In this document: in pieces, positions 15,201-29,858 of the stretch
Position numbering within the stretch: the first letter of the stretch is position 1
Layout of the letters: every line of letters starts with the position of its first letter
Assembly: GCA_024305405.1 (NCBI GenBank)
Contig: JAKNDB010000007.1
Coordinates: forward strand, 62,001-126,000
Direction: 5' to 3'
Source: Dirofilaria immitis
Taxonomy: Eukaryota > Nematoda > Chromadorea > Rhabditida > Onchocercidae
DNA length: 64,000 bases
Made by a program: the position numbers and the translations under genes
Notes under the pieces: model-generated
The model's database searches: none
Told to the model about the DNA's origin: nothing
Seen by the model: only the letters and a program-made list of their open reading frames with translations

Positions 15201-18200
15201 TCTTTTCATTGATGAACTCCTTGCAAGATTTTTCTGTTTATCTTCACAGGTACATCAAAAGTACCTTTACGTGTTTCACTGAGGTTTTGAATGTTAAAGC
15301 AAAACAGATGTGAAAGGATATTCTTTAATTGGCAAATATCTTAGGTCTTCAACATTTATTCCAACAAGTTATCTCTCCTTTTTCTTATCTTGTCTTCTTC
15401 ATGGCCGATCAACGTAAATTCATTTTTATATGTTTTCTATTTTAATCATTGCAATCCCTCCTGTTGATTCTTTCTATCATTTTTTCTATGTAGATTGCCT
15501 TTTTCCCTGTCTTGAGATTTATCTATTGATATTTACCGATGAAAAATTTTCATTTAAGAATATCAAAATTCATATCATTCATTTTGTAAATGATTTATTT
15601 TTTATAGGATAATACAATTGTTCCATTTGGTACTGAAACTCAGGAAATAAACGAAGTGAAAATTGAGAAGAACGATGTGGCCTTTTACTTGGTAAGCATA
15701 ATTAATATCGTAAATTCACACTGTGTTTAATGTTCAACAGTTGTTTCCTTCATCACAATTTTCGAATTAATATAAATATGATTTTTCTAATTATATGGTA
15801 TGAGTTTTATTTATGTTGTAGAACGTTTAGATGTGTTCTTTAAAAATTTTTGTTATTGAGCTAAATTATTTTTGGATTACTTTTGATTGATAAATTGAAT
15901 CTAATGAACCAACGTTTCAGCATCTCTGTATCAATTTGAAAATGCTGTAGATACTTGCGTAAAAGATGTAGGAGAGAAAGTGCTTGGAATTGATGGTAAA
16001 GTTTATTCGGGCGAAAAATGATTGAATTACTTTCGAAAGCAGGATTTCGAAAGGATATGAGAGAAGCGATATCATTGACTATTGATAAAATTGGGCAATA
16101 TCTTACAGCAAAAGGTTTATTAGCTTTATGCTATTTTTATGTTTATCGTAAAGTATTGATTCCATTATTTTCATGATTTTTTGATTTCAATTACGTTTTA
16201 TTTTTCAGTGTACCAACTTTAGCGATACAGAAAAATTGAGTAATGAGAAGTGCTTTCAATGCTTATTCTCTTATCTTATTCCAAATTGATAGTTTTTATT
16301 ATTAAATAAATTTTATAGCACAATATGCGTCAGCTGAAGAATTTATTGATAAGGGAGTTTATCTTCAAGAATTTTCGTCATTTATTTCAACTGTTTACGC
16401 CGATAAGCACGCTTCATTACTAGATAGTTCGGTATGTGCACCGAGACATGTGGATAAAAGGATTATAGATAGCAGTAGTGCGAAATGTTTTCAAGTATGT
16501 TTCTCAGTACGTTGCGCATATTTCCTATTAATTAACAAGTTCAGCGCAATGCTTCAATAATTGCTTTTAATTAATATACTCCGAATAACGCTATGCATGT
16601 GTCAGAAATTGCATAACATAATGTTACCATCGTAGGCATTGCACAGAAATAGACGAATTACTCATACAATGATTCCACTAGATTGATATGCTGCCGATAT
16701 TGCTGATGTTGCTTTTACTTTACCTAAAATTTCGAAAAGTTTCAATTTGTAATCGTTATGCATTTCAGCTTTACGTCACAGAGCATGGTTCGGTAATAAC
16801 ACTGAATTACTGGTGCTTTTCACCATCGGTTGCGATGTGGTTAGTCACTTTTTGAATTATACGATATCCAATCCTTTCTTACAAATAGATAAGCTTTTGT
16901 CGGCCATTAAAATCATGCGGTTCATTCAGCTTAATAGTTAAGCACTTAGTATTATGATTACATCGTTCATGCAAATACTGATTAATATCTTGGCTTAGTA
17001 TTATGATTGCATCGTTCATGCAAAGATGGATTAATATCTTGACAGTTCAATTGTTTCCTAATTAGATTCTTAGATTTTAATTTACTGACATTAGATCTTG
17101 AGATTTTCAAAGCATTAACTAAACTGATGTATCGAAGTATCACTTCTATCGATATTAATTTCTTTCACTATAAAATGAGGCCAACTCATATATGTTTTGC
17201 AAGAGAAAATGTTATTGTAGATTAAAATCTTGAGATTTCGAAAATTCTGACATGAAAATTAAATTGTTTTTTACTTAAATTAAACAATTCTACATTTAAC
17301 GACTTTAGCTTCAAACTGCTTAAACAAATTCTCTTCTTTTGTACTGGAAAAAATAAAAATATCATTATAAGAAAGGAGGAGGAAGAAAAACTTTTCCTTT
17401 CTGGTGAACTCAGGATGGTATATTAGATTTTGGTAATTCTGATCTGAAAACGTTTGAATGATAAATCAATTCTTATATTCTTATTTCCAAGAGACAGAAT
17501 TCTTTTCGGCATAAACAGCTATTTAGAATCGAAAATATTTTCACCCAGAAACTCAAATTTGCATTGTTATTTAACCATGTAATTAACTGAATACCCTTCT
17601 CACATGATTAATCAGATTAGCAACGCGTTTGAGGTATCTTTATTCGTGTGGTGTACGTTCGGTAATTGTGACCAGCGGTACATTGTCACCGCTGGATTCA
17701 TTTATTAACAATCTGGGCATAAGCTTTCCAATAACATTGGAAAATCAGCATGCCGCTAACCTGAATCAAATTTTGGGTGCTCGTATTCGCTCTAGTAATG
17801 GTGGAATCGATCTTTGCGGCACTTTCCACAAACGGTAGGTAATCTTCTGAATTTTCTTTTCATAATAAACTTTAATGATGTTGTTAAATAAATATATTTC
17901 ACGCGATTATTTTGTGAGCTAGAATAAAGTGGTTTTTCAGTTTTTTTTCATCAATTTTTTTGCATCTTGCGGACTTTATCGTTTTCCAAGTCTATAATTA
18001 TCGATTTCTATCCTCTCTATTACTGTTATTTGATTGGAAACTTTAAAATAAACATTTGTTTTCTTTAATTTTAAAATCTAATCTAATTTCTCTAAAATTC
18101 TTATATATCAAATTTCCTGGATGCAATTAAAATTCTACTTATTATTTCTCAGAAATTTTTTCTAATTTCATTCATACTTCAGATTATTCTGATTTTGAAT

Positions 18201-21200
18201 TTAATTAGAATCGATTTGTAATTAGGAGCAGCGCAGGATATATGTATGGAGTAGGTGAGGTTATCATCCGTGCTTGTCAAATCATTCCGAGTGGTATCTT
18301 AGTGTTTTTCTCATCCTATGTTATTATGAATGCATGCTTGAAATTTTGGAAGGTTTGTATTTATTTTTATTAATATGACAACATCATACTATTCCCATGT
18401 CATTACTGTATATTTGTGCATATTATAGTAAATGCTATGAGTTCAATAAGAGAAAAATAACTTAAATGTAAAATGAATAATTTGGAATAATTATTCATGA
18501 CTGCTGATAATAATATTCCGAGACTTATTCGGAATTTTGATCCGTGACATTAAGAATCTTCCGCAAAGAAGAATTAACTTCTGTCTATTGAAAATCTTAT
18601 GTTCAGTAAAGCATTATTAATTTATATATAGCAATTTTTTGACATTTAAATTATTTATAAAATATCATTAGCATCATTATAATTTTAATACCACTAGCAT
18701 TTTTTATTATTTAATGCGATATTGATTTCTGTGAAAAAGCAGTTAATTTGTACAACAATGCTCTGTATAGCAGTTAATTCATACAGTAATGTATAATGCT
18801 TCAGTTCAATTCTTTTTAGAATTGAGATTGATTTCATGTTCTTAGTTTTTGTAGCGAAATAATTTGTTAACTTTTTTCTTCACAGACAGCGAAATTCGGC
18901 ACGACGTTTATATGGGAAACAATACTGACCTATAAAGAGGCATTCATTGAACCGAAATCTAAACTGGAATTGAAAGAAATGCTGTCGCAATTTAGACAAA
19001 AATTTAAAGAAAGTGATAATGGTGGTGCAATCCTATTTGCTGTTTGTAGAGCTAAGGTAATTTCCAATTTAATTACTTTATTCAACAATTCTGAACTTTC
19101 ACATAATCATATAAGGATTAAATGAAGACTTTATCTCAGTTTGTATTTCAGATATTTTCTCTGTGATATTTAATATTTAGTGGGAAAACAATGGAATTTT
19201 CTCTTCTTTTTCCGAATGCTCATAGAAATATATTTAATTTTAAAATTTATTCGAATTGAAAAGTGATTTATGTATTAGATAGCATTATTGATATACTATT
19301 TCCGTCTCCGATTTTACATTATGCTAAGCTGTTCCTTGAGTCATAACATATTTTGAGGTAAGCGAAGGAATTGATTTCTTAGATAGTGAAAGCCGTGGCG
19401 TTATTGTCGTTGGTATCCCATATGCTCCGACAACGAATCCTAGGATTGAACTTAAAAACAATTTCTCACCAAACAGAGGACGGGTATCGCGAAGGAGGAA
19501 TTAAAGAAAGTTAGTACAAGCAATGCCATTCTTATATAGTAGATTTATTTTGTTAGGACAAGGAAAATGTGATCCGTTAACCACGATAAATTATTACTTT
19601 CCCTACCAGAAATCCATGGACATTATGATATCATTTAATTTATTTTAAACAGGAAAAAGCAACTAGAAAATAGATTGAAAATTGTTGCATATAATACATT
19701 ATGCATTACACGTAATGTGCCTAGAATGCGATTACATGTCGTTAATATTAAGAACTTCATATCATTCGATTCACTTTTGCAAGTTTCTTTTTATCTATTT
19801 TTGACGTCCTTTTTGAAATGTCTGTTGTACTAATATTTATTGAGCTAGGGAAGCTTATGCTTTATTACTTCGAAATTATTCGATTTTCACTTCGCTAAAT
19901 TATTTAGAAGCTTATAATTTCCAGAATATATCAGCTGATGAATGGTACCAAATAGATGCAATTCGCGGTGTGAATCAGTCAATCGGACGTGTTCTTCGAC
20001 ATAAGGATGATTTTGGTGTTGTTATTCTTGTCGATTCAAGGTCAATATTAATTTAAATTCAATTTTTGCATTGTAAAATTTTTGCAGGCGATTTATTATA
20101 TTATCACATATAATTACGATGCGTTCATATCATAAATTTAAAAAACAGCAGAATAACCAGAATAAATTCTTAGTGTAATTAAATTAACGATATGATTATA
20201 TGTGAAGTCATTTAACTAATTAACTGTTTAATTAACTTCGAAAATTTTCGAGTTTAGTATGGACTTATTTTCCAGTTTCAGTCAAATTGTTGTTATGATG
20301 CGATTAAATTTTTAAAGATTTTGCTCGATGCCATCGAAACGGTTTCCTTCATGGATGCGTGAATGTTTAAAAAATTATCAAAATATCAGCCATTTTGAGA
20401 ATGAATGTGAGCAGTTCTTCAAAAAAGAAATATAGAGGTAAGGGTCTTGTTGAATTATTTTTGTTCTATAGAACTTGCAAATTAGAACACACATTCGAGG
20501 TTTTGATATTTTACTTGATATTCCTCCAGTTTTTCCATTTACTTTATGGACATACGAGCATAAAAATAGCACTTTTTTTGAATGTAGAATACTTACTGAA
20601 AATAGGACATCCTTAAAAATTTTTTAGCTCAGGATGTACTAATGTTTTGGTAACATTATCAACTAGCCAACGAGACAAAAATAATTGTGACGGTGCCAGC
20701 TTTTTCCTTTTTATTATTTTATGCAGCTTCGTGGATTCACATTCCATGATAAATATTATAGCGATTCCCAATATGGTTTAATCTTTTCTTCACTACTATG
20801 AATCTTTTCTTCACTAGCTTAAAAATCATAGCTGAAATATATATCGTATATATTGCAGGTGTGTCTTAATCGAAGGACGATATTATCACCTATGCAGACG
20901 ACATCCGGGTTTGTTTGTTCCCGGAAGCGACATGAAAACTCGGAACAGAATAAAGCAAACGATAAGGATTTGCTTTTCGATATCGATAGACTGTATTCTT
21001 CTGAAGCAATTGCAGCGTTTGAAAAAAGTATTGGCGTCAAAGATACTGTACCAAAGCGTCCAAAAGAAGCTGTATTTTTGAGGAATTAGTACGCTCCACT
21101 TTTTTCATATCATAATTTGATTGCTCTTGAATAATTTTGCATAGCTTTTCTTTCTGTCTATAGTTCTGCAATATTTCATTCTAAACTATGCATAATTATT

Positions 21201-22743
21201 TTAATGATGCACAAAGTATATACGAATTGTGAATATTGTCAAAATTTCTGTTTATTGCATTCATTAGTTAGATTGTTGGTACTAATTTTTCTCCTCTTTA
21301 TTTATCTAATTCAATATCAGTTAAACGATTAATAACTATACTATTTTGGCGTTCTGTCTAAAACAAATGCTTTTTAGGCAAAAGAAGCGAAAGAGATAAA
21401 TGCCTTAGTCGATCTCACTCCTTCTATTGATATTGATGATTGTAATGTTCAATCAAGTAGTAGCTTAATGATTCCAAAAACAAAACCTAAACTTCGCTTA
21501 AAGGTAATTGTTAATTAATAGATCTAGTTTAGCTACTATCAGAAAATTTTGCTAATTTTTTATGATAATTCTTATTAATCGTACTGATTTTCATTAAAAT
21601 AAAGCTGGTAAGATTTCAGCCTAATACTTCATTTTCAATGAAGGATCAGCGCCGTTCAGGTACAAATATGTCCGAAAAAAGACAAGGGAAGTGAGTTTCT
21701 ATTTTATTTCACCTTATGTTTGAAAGTTGGATGCATGATTATCTATTTTAAGGCCCAGAGAGTAATTGTGCAGAAATTATCATTAAAAATGAAGTATTTC
21801 TTATTATTCAAAAAAATCATATAATAGAAATAAAAATTCCGTAATAGCTAAATTATAGAAATTTCGCTTTGCAAAAAATGTATAATCTTTAAAATTCAAT
21901 TTCTTTAAGTTATTTCGAATCTTTTGACATCTTTAAATTTTTATACAAATTATAATGTAAATTTTTACCGATTCTGCAATCGAACGGAGATATAATGGTC
22001 GCTTGGCAAAAATCTGCGGTTGAATATAACAAATTGGTGAGTATTCAGAAATACGTGATATCTAGGGTATACACACTACGAAATTCATAAAGTAGAAATA
22101 ATATGGAAATTCCTTCGAAAATTCTAATTTTGGCATTATTGCATGCCTTATGAAATTTAGCTAGAAATGGTTCGTTATATTCGGACTTACATTTTCACAC
22201 ACTGGAACTTTTCCGCATTTCAGCTTCAATCCGTTGAGAAATCGAAATGCATTGCTCTGAAAATGGCATTAACAAATTATGCGGCGGATAATAATTTTCA
22301 AGCATTGATTTCAACATTTGTGACGGAGACAGTACCAAATCATTTGGAAATTTTCAAAGGTAAGATTTGAAATTCTTTCTGAGACAACGCAAAAATTTTA
22401 AGTGAAAATTTGAGTTGTATTCTGTGCTACTAATTTCATTCCCAAAATTTATTTTTCCTCTTTCTCTCGCCTCTGTCTTCGGAATTTCATCCACTTACCC
22501 CGGGATTTTTTTGAATTTTTTTATAAGAAAGATTCAATAATCAGAATTATTAAAGTAACAATTACATTGATTTTATTTCGATAAAATATGTTTGGCAACA
22601 TCGTAGTTCCATCACCTTGCGGCAGCCTTGAAAGTCCGGGGAATTCTATTAAAAATACCTATTTACCAGGTTTGTATGGTTATTTGCAAGAGAATCACCG
22701 ATCGCAATTTGAAGGCATATGTCGCCAGCTCAATTTTCTATAA
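12287..22743 (+). CDS. rtel-1: RTEL1-type regulator of telomere elongation DNA helicase
   Basis: Superfamily 2 iron-sulfur helicase of the XPD/FANCJ/RTEL1 group. It unwinds D-loops, G-quadruplexes and telomere loops in the nucleus. Exons: 12287-12388, 13108-13237, 13528-13629, 13965-14105, 14463-14574, 14709-14859, 15034-15165, 15608-15691, 15921-16114, 16319-16494, 16769-16839, 17634-17834, 18226-18352, 18886-19056, 19358-19509, 19925-20040, 20318-20437, 20859-21071, 21378-21503, 21620-21690, 21990-22036, 22224-22359, 22670-22743; about 983 codons. Visible motifs: Walker A SPTGTGKT (exon 2), YASRTHSQL (3), the four cluster cysteines (LLCIN, LCRN, RCPFYN, YCPYF; exons 4 and 6), DEAH box (6), VTSGTLSP (12), QSIGRVLRH motif VI (16), and one harmonin-like domain (21-23). 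The human C-terminal extension is absent. The frame breaks at 13553-13562, about 14053, the exon 8/9 join, 16013-16017, 19454-19458, 20421-20426 and the exon 20/21 join. All are single-base problems, probably assembly errors. Identification is firm; some exon edges are approximate. Confidence 0.9.
16944..17041 (+). repeat. 50-bp tandem duplication in a helicase intron
   Basis: Two copies with a period of 50 bases and a few mismatches (CTTAGTATTATGATTRCATC and following) lie inside the intron between exons 11 and 12. Confidence 0.8.
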
Positions 22744-22749
22744 AATAAA
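22744..22749 (+). terminator. Poly(A) signal abutting the helicase stop codon
   Basis: AATAAA starts directly after the TAA at 22741-22743, which implies a very short 3' UTR. A further AATAAA-like site (GAATAAATA) lies near 22800. Confidence 0.5.
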
Positions 22750-24293
22750 GAATGATTGAATATTTGTTATGCCAACTTTTAGGAGAATATAGTTAGTAAA
22801 GAATAAATATTACTGCAAAAGTTGTTATTTTTTTCACATGCAGAAATTTATGTTCTTAAAAATAAATTTGCAAATTTGGACTTCTAATTATCGACTTCTC
22901 CAAATAGCATTAAATCATATCACTGATTCCACAGAAAATAATCCTTTTGAATTTAAGCAGGAGTAGATGCTTGAAATTTAGATACCGAAGAATTGCGATT
23001 TATCTGGATTCGAAATTTTAATTTATAAGTGTGTCCAAAAACAAAAATGATAAGAGGTCAGTTAATATTAATTTCTAGCTTATGTCGGATTCCGCATAAT
23101 TCAGAATCCAATTAAAGACAGATACAAAAGGTCCAATATTTTATTGATTAATTAAAAATCCTTGGTCCCTATTTGTCAAAAATAAACTCATTTCGAAGTT
23201 TTTTATTTTGTTATGGATAAATATGGAAGGAATAGTTACAATCACTGGTCCTGAAACTGAGTAATCTATTTATTTTTCTGCTGAATCATAGACCCCATAT
23301 CATTAAATTAATCCTAGTTAGGCTATTGCAATTGCCCATTATATTCTATAGCAACACTTGGATTTTGCACGGTTTTTCATCATGCTTATAATCATCTCTA
23401 TTATTTGCTAAATACCGCTTTCGAAATCGAAGACCAATTTGACCTTTCCAAATGACATAATGTTATAATGCGAAGATAGGGTAGAGCGGAAAGAAAAGAA
23501 CCAGCGAGGACAGAAAACCAACTTGAAATTTTCGATTTCTGTAACCTGCTTCATATTCAAACATCGCTTTCATTAATATTGTCTTCACAACAATATTGGA
23601 ATAGCAATGAGTAGTATATCAAAAAATTTCAAATATGCTTAGCTGTATCGATTTTTTGTAGTTCCGTCTGACAGTATAATTAAAATTATGGAGGAAGAGA
23701 TTTATCTTAGCCATTTAATTTTAGCTATTCTATAGAATGCTCGTATCTAGACATTTCCATCAGTTTTCTTCTATATAATCATTATATTTCCTGATTTTGA
23801 AATTTCAGATTTTATTTTGTTTACAATTCTCACTTCGCAACTTTCTCTTAGATATCACTTCAGTTCAGCATGTAACTTATAAAAATAAATTGTAGTCCTC
23901 ATGATTCATCACTCTCATATATAGTTTTGATTATCGAGGCGGAAAACATTCAAGAATTTCAAAATTGATTTAAAACATTTTTAAATTATTTCACGTAAGA
24001 ATGCTGTACAACTGCGAGATGATAAATTAGAAAAAGAAATATTCTAAGACCAGACAAGCTTTATTAACTGTGAAATTATGTAGTAGCAGGATAGCTAAAG
24101 AGAATTTAATAACATGTTTATATGTACATAATACATAAACAAGATAAATGCGCTCCTATGCCTTCAAAAATTTTGTATATACTGTAGAGCACAAGACACT
24201 GTCTAAATACTTTGATCCAAATCCATTTTGCTAATGAGATATGGAAAAATGTCTCAAAACCAATCCTAATAAATCGCCTTCATATCATGCAAA
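22744..24293. other. Intergenic region between two convergent genes
   Basis: This 1.55-kb gap separates the 3' ends of the plus-strand helicase and the minus-strand hydratase. No coding exon, RNA gene or repeat was recognised. Confidence 0.6.
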
Positions 24294-27200
24294 TCATGAT
24301 GATGTCCATTTTGGTTTACGTTTTTCCAGAAATGCTTTTATACCTTCTTTTAAATCTTTCTGAAAAAAACCATCAGAATTAATATAACTTAAAGTTCGAA
24401 TAAATTAATTTCCATGTTTCAAATTTTCCGCAAAATCCGAAAAACGAACATTTCAAGCAGAAAGAGCAAAAATTTGTTGTCGTCGAAAATGATCATGCGT
24501 TGCAGTAACTTTATCCAATTTGAAAACATCACTGCAGTTAGGCATGGTCAATTAAGAAATGCTTATCACAGCATCTTAACTTAACTTAGATAATGTGATC
24601 AGTATGAGTTAAATATACATACCGTCGTAAATGTAGCATGAAATAGTTGACTTTCATATTGAAGGCCTTGCTGTAGGAAAGTTTCGTAAGAATGATTAAC
24701 AGCGTCTTTCACATGTGATACTATTAGGGGCGAATGTTCGCTAATTTTTTCGGCTGTCTTTATAGCCTCCAATACAACCTGAACAATCCCAGTTCGATAA
24801 AATTCGATAATGTAATGAAATTATTTGAATAAAAATATATATAAGCTGAGGTATCTATTCATTATTATTCAATTTAAAACTTCCAAAGTTTGCTCTAATT
24901 CAGTTTCAGCATGTGCAACATAGTTTTAATGTTAAACACATCGAAATTTGAAAATCGGATAGGTTCAAAATGAAACAAAACAACTATTCGAGATGAATTT
25001 CGGAAAAATTACCTGATCAGCTGGAAATACTTTTGAAATAAGACCACATTCTTTTGCTTCCTGTGCTCCTATGGGTATTCCTGTTAAGCATACTTCCATT
25101 GCCAAAGACTTACCAGCAATACGCGACCATCTTTGGGTACCACCAGCACCTGTAAACTGCAAAAAATGTTGGCATTTAGAATTCAAAGTAGTAATTTCTT
25201 AATTATTAGAAGACACCTATATTTCACCACCTTGACTTTATAGATTGTTTGGAAACCATTTTTCCAAAAATTATCTAAGCATAGTTCCAAAATTTAAACA
25301 TAGGACATTTTTCACCATTTAAGTTTGAGATAATACTCTTGTGAAGAACAAGTTTATGGCTCTAGAATGTTATGTGGCTGAGAAATGAATTTTAAATTCA
25401 TAACCAAATTCCGCTTTTATAAAGTTTACCAAATAATTCATGTCAGTGAATCCATTTGTATAAACTACCATCTCTCAAGCAGTTATTATGATACTGAAAA
25501 CTATTTGATTTTAGTCCATGAAATCACTAACAATACGTACAAAATCTACCTGGTATAGTTCCAATAATAACTTCTGGTTGTCCAAATTTAGCTTCCTCTC
25601 CTGCGTAAATTATATCACACATCAGAGCTAATTCGCAACCGCCACCAAGTGCATGGCCATTTACGGCAGCAATAATCGGTTTCTTCATCTTCGATATTTG
25701 GATCCAATTTCGCAATGTATTTTCGGATGACATCGCTCCATGTTGAACAGCAGATAACTCTTTTATATCAGCTCCCGCTATAATGTATACAAACAATCTA
25801 ATTTATATTTGAAAAATTATATATTTCACATATCCTTTTTTTATTTCAAGAATTGAACAAAATGGTTCACTGAAATGAGTTACTATTCAATGCTACATAT
25901 TGATGGGGAAAAAATTATATACTTCACCTTTCGTTACGGAATTTTATATTCACTAATGCAGACAGATTTAAATAAAATAAGTAAATTAAGTAAAAGGTCC
26001 TTCCAACAGCTTATTACTTCACAATATACTTAGGCAGTAAGTAAGCCTTACATAAGTGATAATTCACAAAAAATTTAAAGCTTTTATCAATATTATACAT
26101 ATTACAAATGAAAAAAAAATTTGTGTCAGTAATAAAAATGATGCATTAATAATTCATATCAAATTATAAATAGTTTTGTAGAAAAAAATTAACTAAATAA
26201 TCATAGGAAAATTTTATTTAAATCAGTCAAAAGCAAAAATTTTTACCGAAATGAATCTATATCAAGGAAATAATTTAACAGTCTAAAACTGAATCTATAT
26301 CAAAGAAATAATTTAATAATCTAAAACTATCTATAAATATAAAAGATTAAAAAAGTGCCTGACTTGAGAATACACGTTTGGAACCTGTTATTACCACTGC
26401 TCCAATTGAAGTATCATTATCGAAATCAATTAGTGCATCTGAAAGCTACAAAACGAGAATATCTTTCCTCTAAAATAAATAAAAATTGCAAGGACATCTT
26501 AAAACTATTTTTTATGTAAAAATGATATATTAGCGATAAATACTTCAGGTTTTTGCGATTTATTCAAATATTTCTACAAAGTTAGACAAAATTTTTTGCC
26601 TTTCATATTGTTGCTGTTAGAAGATGACACTGAACTTTTGATATTAGCAGCAATATTATGAAACTATGATACACCGTTAATTCAGATATTCAAATATTAA
26701 TATTCTTCCCGGCACAGATTATCAGGAAACTCTGAAGAAACTGTGTGATCCATAATTGACTATCAAGTTTAAGAAGTTGCTTCTCGCAGTCTTTAATGTT
26801 AAATTTAATTTCTGTCACAACAACATCCATTATCATCGCTTACAAACAATTTTTATTGCCATTATATGCTGCTTACTTCCTATTATGTATACCATTAAAT
26901 GTAACTAAGTGTAGGGAAAATGGGCTTTCTTTTTTCCGATCGGTTTCGCCTTTTCTATATGATATAATATACCATTAATTTATCCCATGTATGTCTAGAT
27001 AGTCTTATTTCATTATCATATACGTACTTCAGGTGATTATTCTCTGCATAGATTCCGCTCCACGAAGGGCATCTAGACAGTGATTTGTTACAGATCAAAG
27101 GGTTTTTGAGTCATTGTTCAATAAGATTGCAGTAAATAATCGGCCTAAAGTAAAGCTCCCAAAACTAATAGTAGAAACGAATTCCTTTTTCCTCACGAAG

Positions 27201-27629
27201 AAATAACCAAAAAACCCTTAACAATCAATCTCCAAGTGGTGGAATAATTTCTTTTGTTGTCAATATTAGCAACTTAACGGCACATACCTCTTGCATAAGT
27301 TGAGTACACAATGCATTTAATGCTTTAGGTCTATCAAGTTTAATCAAACCAACATTCCTTTTATCACCGACTCTTTCGACTTTGATCATATGCATTGCAG
27401 CTGCAACGAATAAATGAGCCAATATAAACGAGAATTTAAAATATCAGGGAAACAAACATAAAAATTAATATAAAATATAAAATAGCAAAACACTAGATAA
27501 GTTATGGTTGAATCAAAGAAGGATTTTACACTTACAAGCAAAGTTACATCGTTGAAATTGCCAAGGACCCAATAATATTTTGGTCGAACTACCCGCCAGT
27601 AACCATAAATCCCGGAGAATTTTTGACAT
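24294..27629 (-). CDS. ech-6: Mitochondrial short-chain enoyl-CoA hydratase (crotonase, ECHS1)
   Basis: Hydrates trans-2-enoyl-CoA to 3-hydroxyacyl-CoA in mitochondrial beta-oxidation and in branched-chain amino acid breakdown. Seven exons on the minus strand: 27629-27536, 27400-27288, 26445-26364, 25777-25550, 25149-25013, 24778-24623, 24359-24294. They join in phase to 876 bases, giving 291 residues against 290 in human ECHS1, with no frame break. Exon 1 encodes a basic, acid-poor leader beginning [17 protein letters not shown], consistent with a mitochondrial transit peptide; the body starts at about [16 protein letters not shown]. Family motifs: [10 protein letters not shown], the oxyanion segment GADIKEL, catalytic Glu in [12 protein letters not shown], second catalytic Glu in [19 protein letters not shown], and the C-terminal EKRKPKW. 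Acceptor choices at 26445 and 26364 were set by phase and homology. It converges on the helicase gene. Cytosolic or peroxisomal paralogues are less likely given the leader and length. Confidence 0.93.
26253..26328 (-). repeat. 38-bp tandem duplication in a hydratase intron
   Basis: GAATCTATATCAARGAAATA and the following 18 bases occur twice in tandem with a period of 38 bases. Confidence 0.8.
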
Positions 27630-29858
27630 CTCCTAGAATTATCTTGTTAACTGTTAACTAGGGCCAAGCTAAGAAATCTATTTTGAGTATCACAATGAAT
27701 GATGGAAGAACTGCTAATTTAGTTGATGAATTTCGGAATGCTTCCAACATCGCATAATTATGCATGATAGAATAATAATAATAAACAGAAGAGATGAGAA
27801 TAATTACATCACCAATTCTTCGATTAGAATCCGAAGAGTGAGATGATATACATCGGGAATCCAACTCGTATTATCTGATGAATGACAATATTGATAATCA
27901 TACTCCTTCCTCCTCTCATTATCTTCTTTGATGAAATAAATTCTTCCCTATACACCAGCCTATTCGACAAAACGCTTCACTAACTATTCTATACGAGAAG
28001 AATCCAAATTGCAAGCTTCTTTCTTTCCGTTTAAATCTCCATGAAGAATATTTTATGCGCCATGAAATTGGTTCGTTTTACGGAAAAAAGACGCAAATAT
28101 AATTCGGTATATGTTGGCACCAAATTTCATCATAATGAAGCTTAGCCCATCCAAGTAAACTGTAGGCCAATCCTCTTGAGTTTGTTTATCTAAGCCAAAG
28201 CCTAGTGTCACAAAACAGTATAGTACATATAATTATAAATAATAAGTACTTTAGGTTCTCATTCTTTCTCCATTTTTCTCGTACCTTCGTCATGGAAACT
28301 ATCAAAAAGTTAAAGTAATTTGTTAATTATTTATTAATTAACTGTATGAATCTTACCTATTTCATATTAATTAACTATATTAAATATAAGCAATATTACC
28401 GCAATAATATTTGTAGATGATAAAAGTATGTTATCATCAAGTAAGAGTTTTAAAAAAAAGTGTAATATAAGCATGCTATGCCGAAATATAAGATTATCTT
28501 CTTTGCTATGCGCAAAGATAACATTATATTCTCTGCTATGCTCTGAGATAAAGTTATATTTCCTGTTATGGCCAAAGATAAGATTGTATTCCTTGTCATA
28601 AATTATTTGCCTTATTTATATATATATATTTTTATTCATATATAAAAGCCTCTTCAGAGTTATGTTTATTTATTTAATATGTTAATTTCCATTCATTCAT
28701 TTTGTTTCATTTCAAAATTTATTTTTTTTTTAAATAAATGAAAAGAAAGAAATGATAGAGAAGAAAATTAAAATTATAAAGAAAAAAAAAAATTAGATAG
28801 CCAAGTATCAATAACATCAACGATGAAATGATACTAATCATTGATTATAATCATGAAATCCTGAAATTCAACAAAGAGAAAAACTGTTACCAATAGATTA
28901 ACAGATAATGATTTTATAAACGTTTTGAATTTTCAAACATTTCTAATATTTCAAATCATTTTTCCCTTTTTTTTTTTTTTTTTTTTTTTTAGAAAACACG
29001 ATCTGTAATTTTTTTAATGTTTTTAATTCTAATTAAAAATTTATGCAAAGGTATTTCCTAAGTATAACCTCTGAATTGGATTAATTAAATTTATTTTTTT
29101 TTCAACAAATTTAGTTAAATGTAAAATTATTTAAAGCAAAAATAAATTTGATTTTTCAAACAGATTTTTTCTTTTCTAAACTATTTTTTGCTTTTTTCTA
29201 ATTTTTTTATTCTTTAAAATATAAAATTTGGATAATAAATTGTATTATTTTGATATTACAATAAATAATAGCATATTTTTCAATGCTTTCTTTTCCATTC
29301 TATTAGAAATATTTATATTATTTTTTATACATGTAATGTAATATCATATCATTAAACAAATTTTCAATTCCTGATCATTATTGATTATTTCATTATCTTT
29401 AGCATTTTCATTATTATGAAAATGCGAAAAACTTTATATATTGAAAATTAAACTTTGCATTGAAAATTTTATTATAGCTTTCATCATAGGTATAGCAATC
29501 GTAGAATAAATATATTCATGAAAGTATTAAAAAAAAAAGCGAATTGTGATAATTTTTATGTATTGATATATTATTTTGATTTCGTATTTGCCAGATAGTA
29601 TAGTATCAGTCAATATCAGTAACCAAAATACTTTAATATAAATTAATAAACAAGAAACAAAATAAGCATTAAATGGAGATAATATCAATTTATGCATTAT
29701 ATATGATTTATTCTAAATGATGATAACGTATAATATTATAAATAAGCCGAAAAAAAATTAATATTTATCATCCTAGGATTGATTTTAATCTATGATAAAA
29801 ATGATAATAGAAAATCAAACGAGATAAAATTCATCGATGAAATTATCCATTAATTTTT
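27630..29858. other. Intergenic region upstream of the hydratase
   Basis: No gene seen. It would hold the hydratase promoter, but no element is recognisable. It contains degenerate tandem repeats at about 28486-28592 and a poly(T) run near 28970-28990. Confidence 0.6.
28486..28592. repeat. Degenerate ~33-bp tandem repeat, three copies
   Basis: Three diverged copies share the pattern AAGATAA.ATTATATTC followed by TGCTATG or TGTTATG. Period is about 33-36 bases. Confidence 0.6.
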
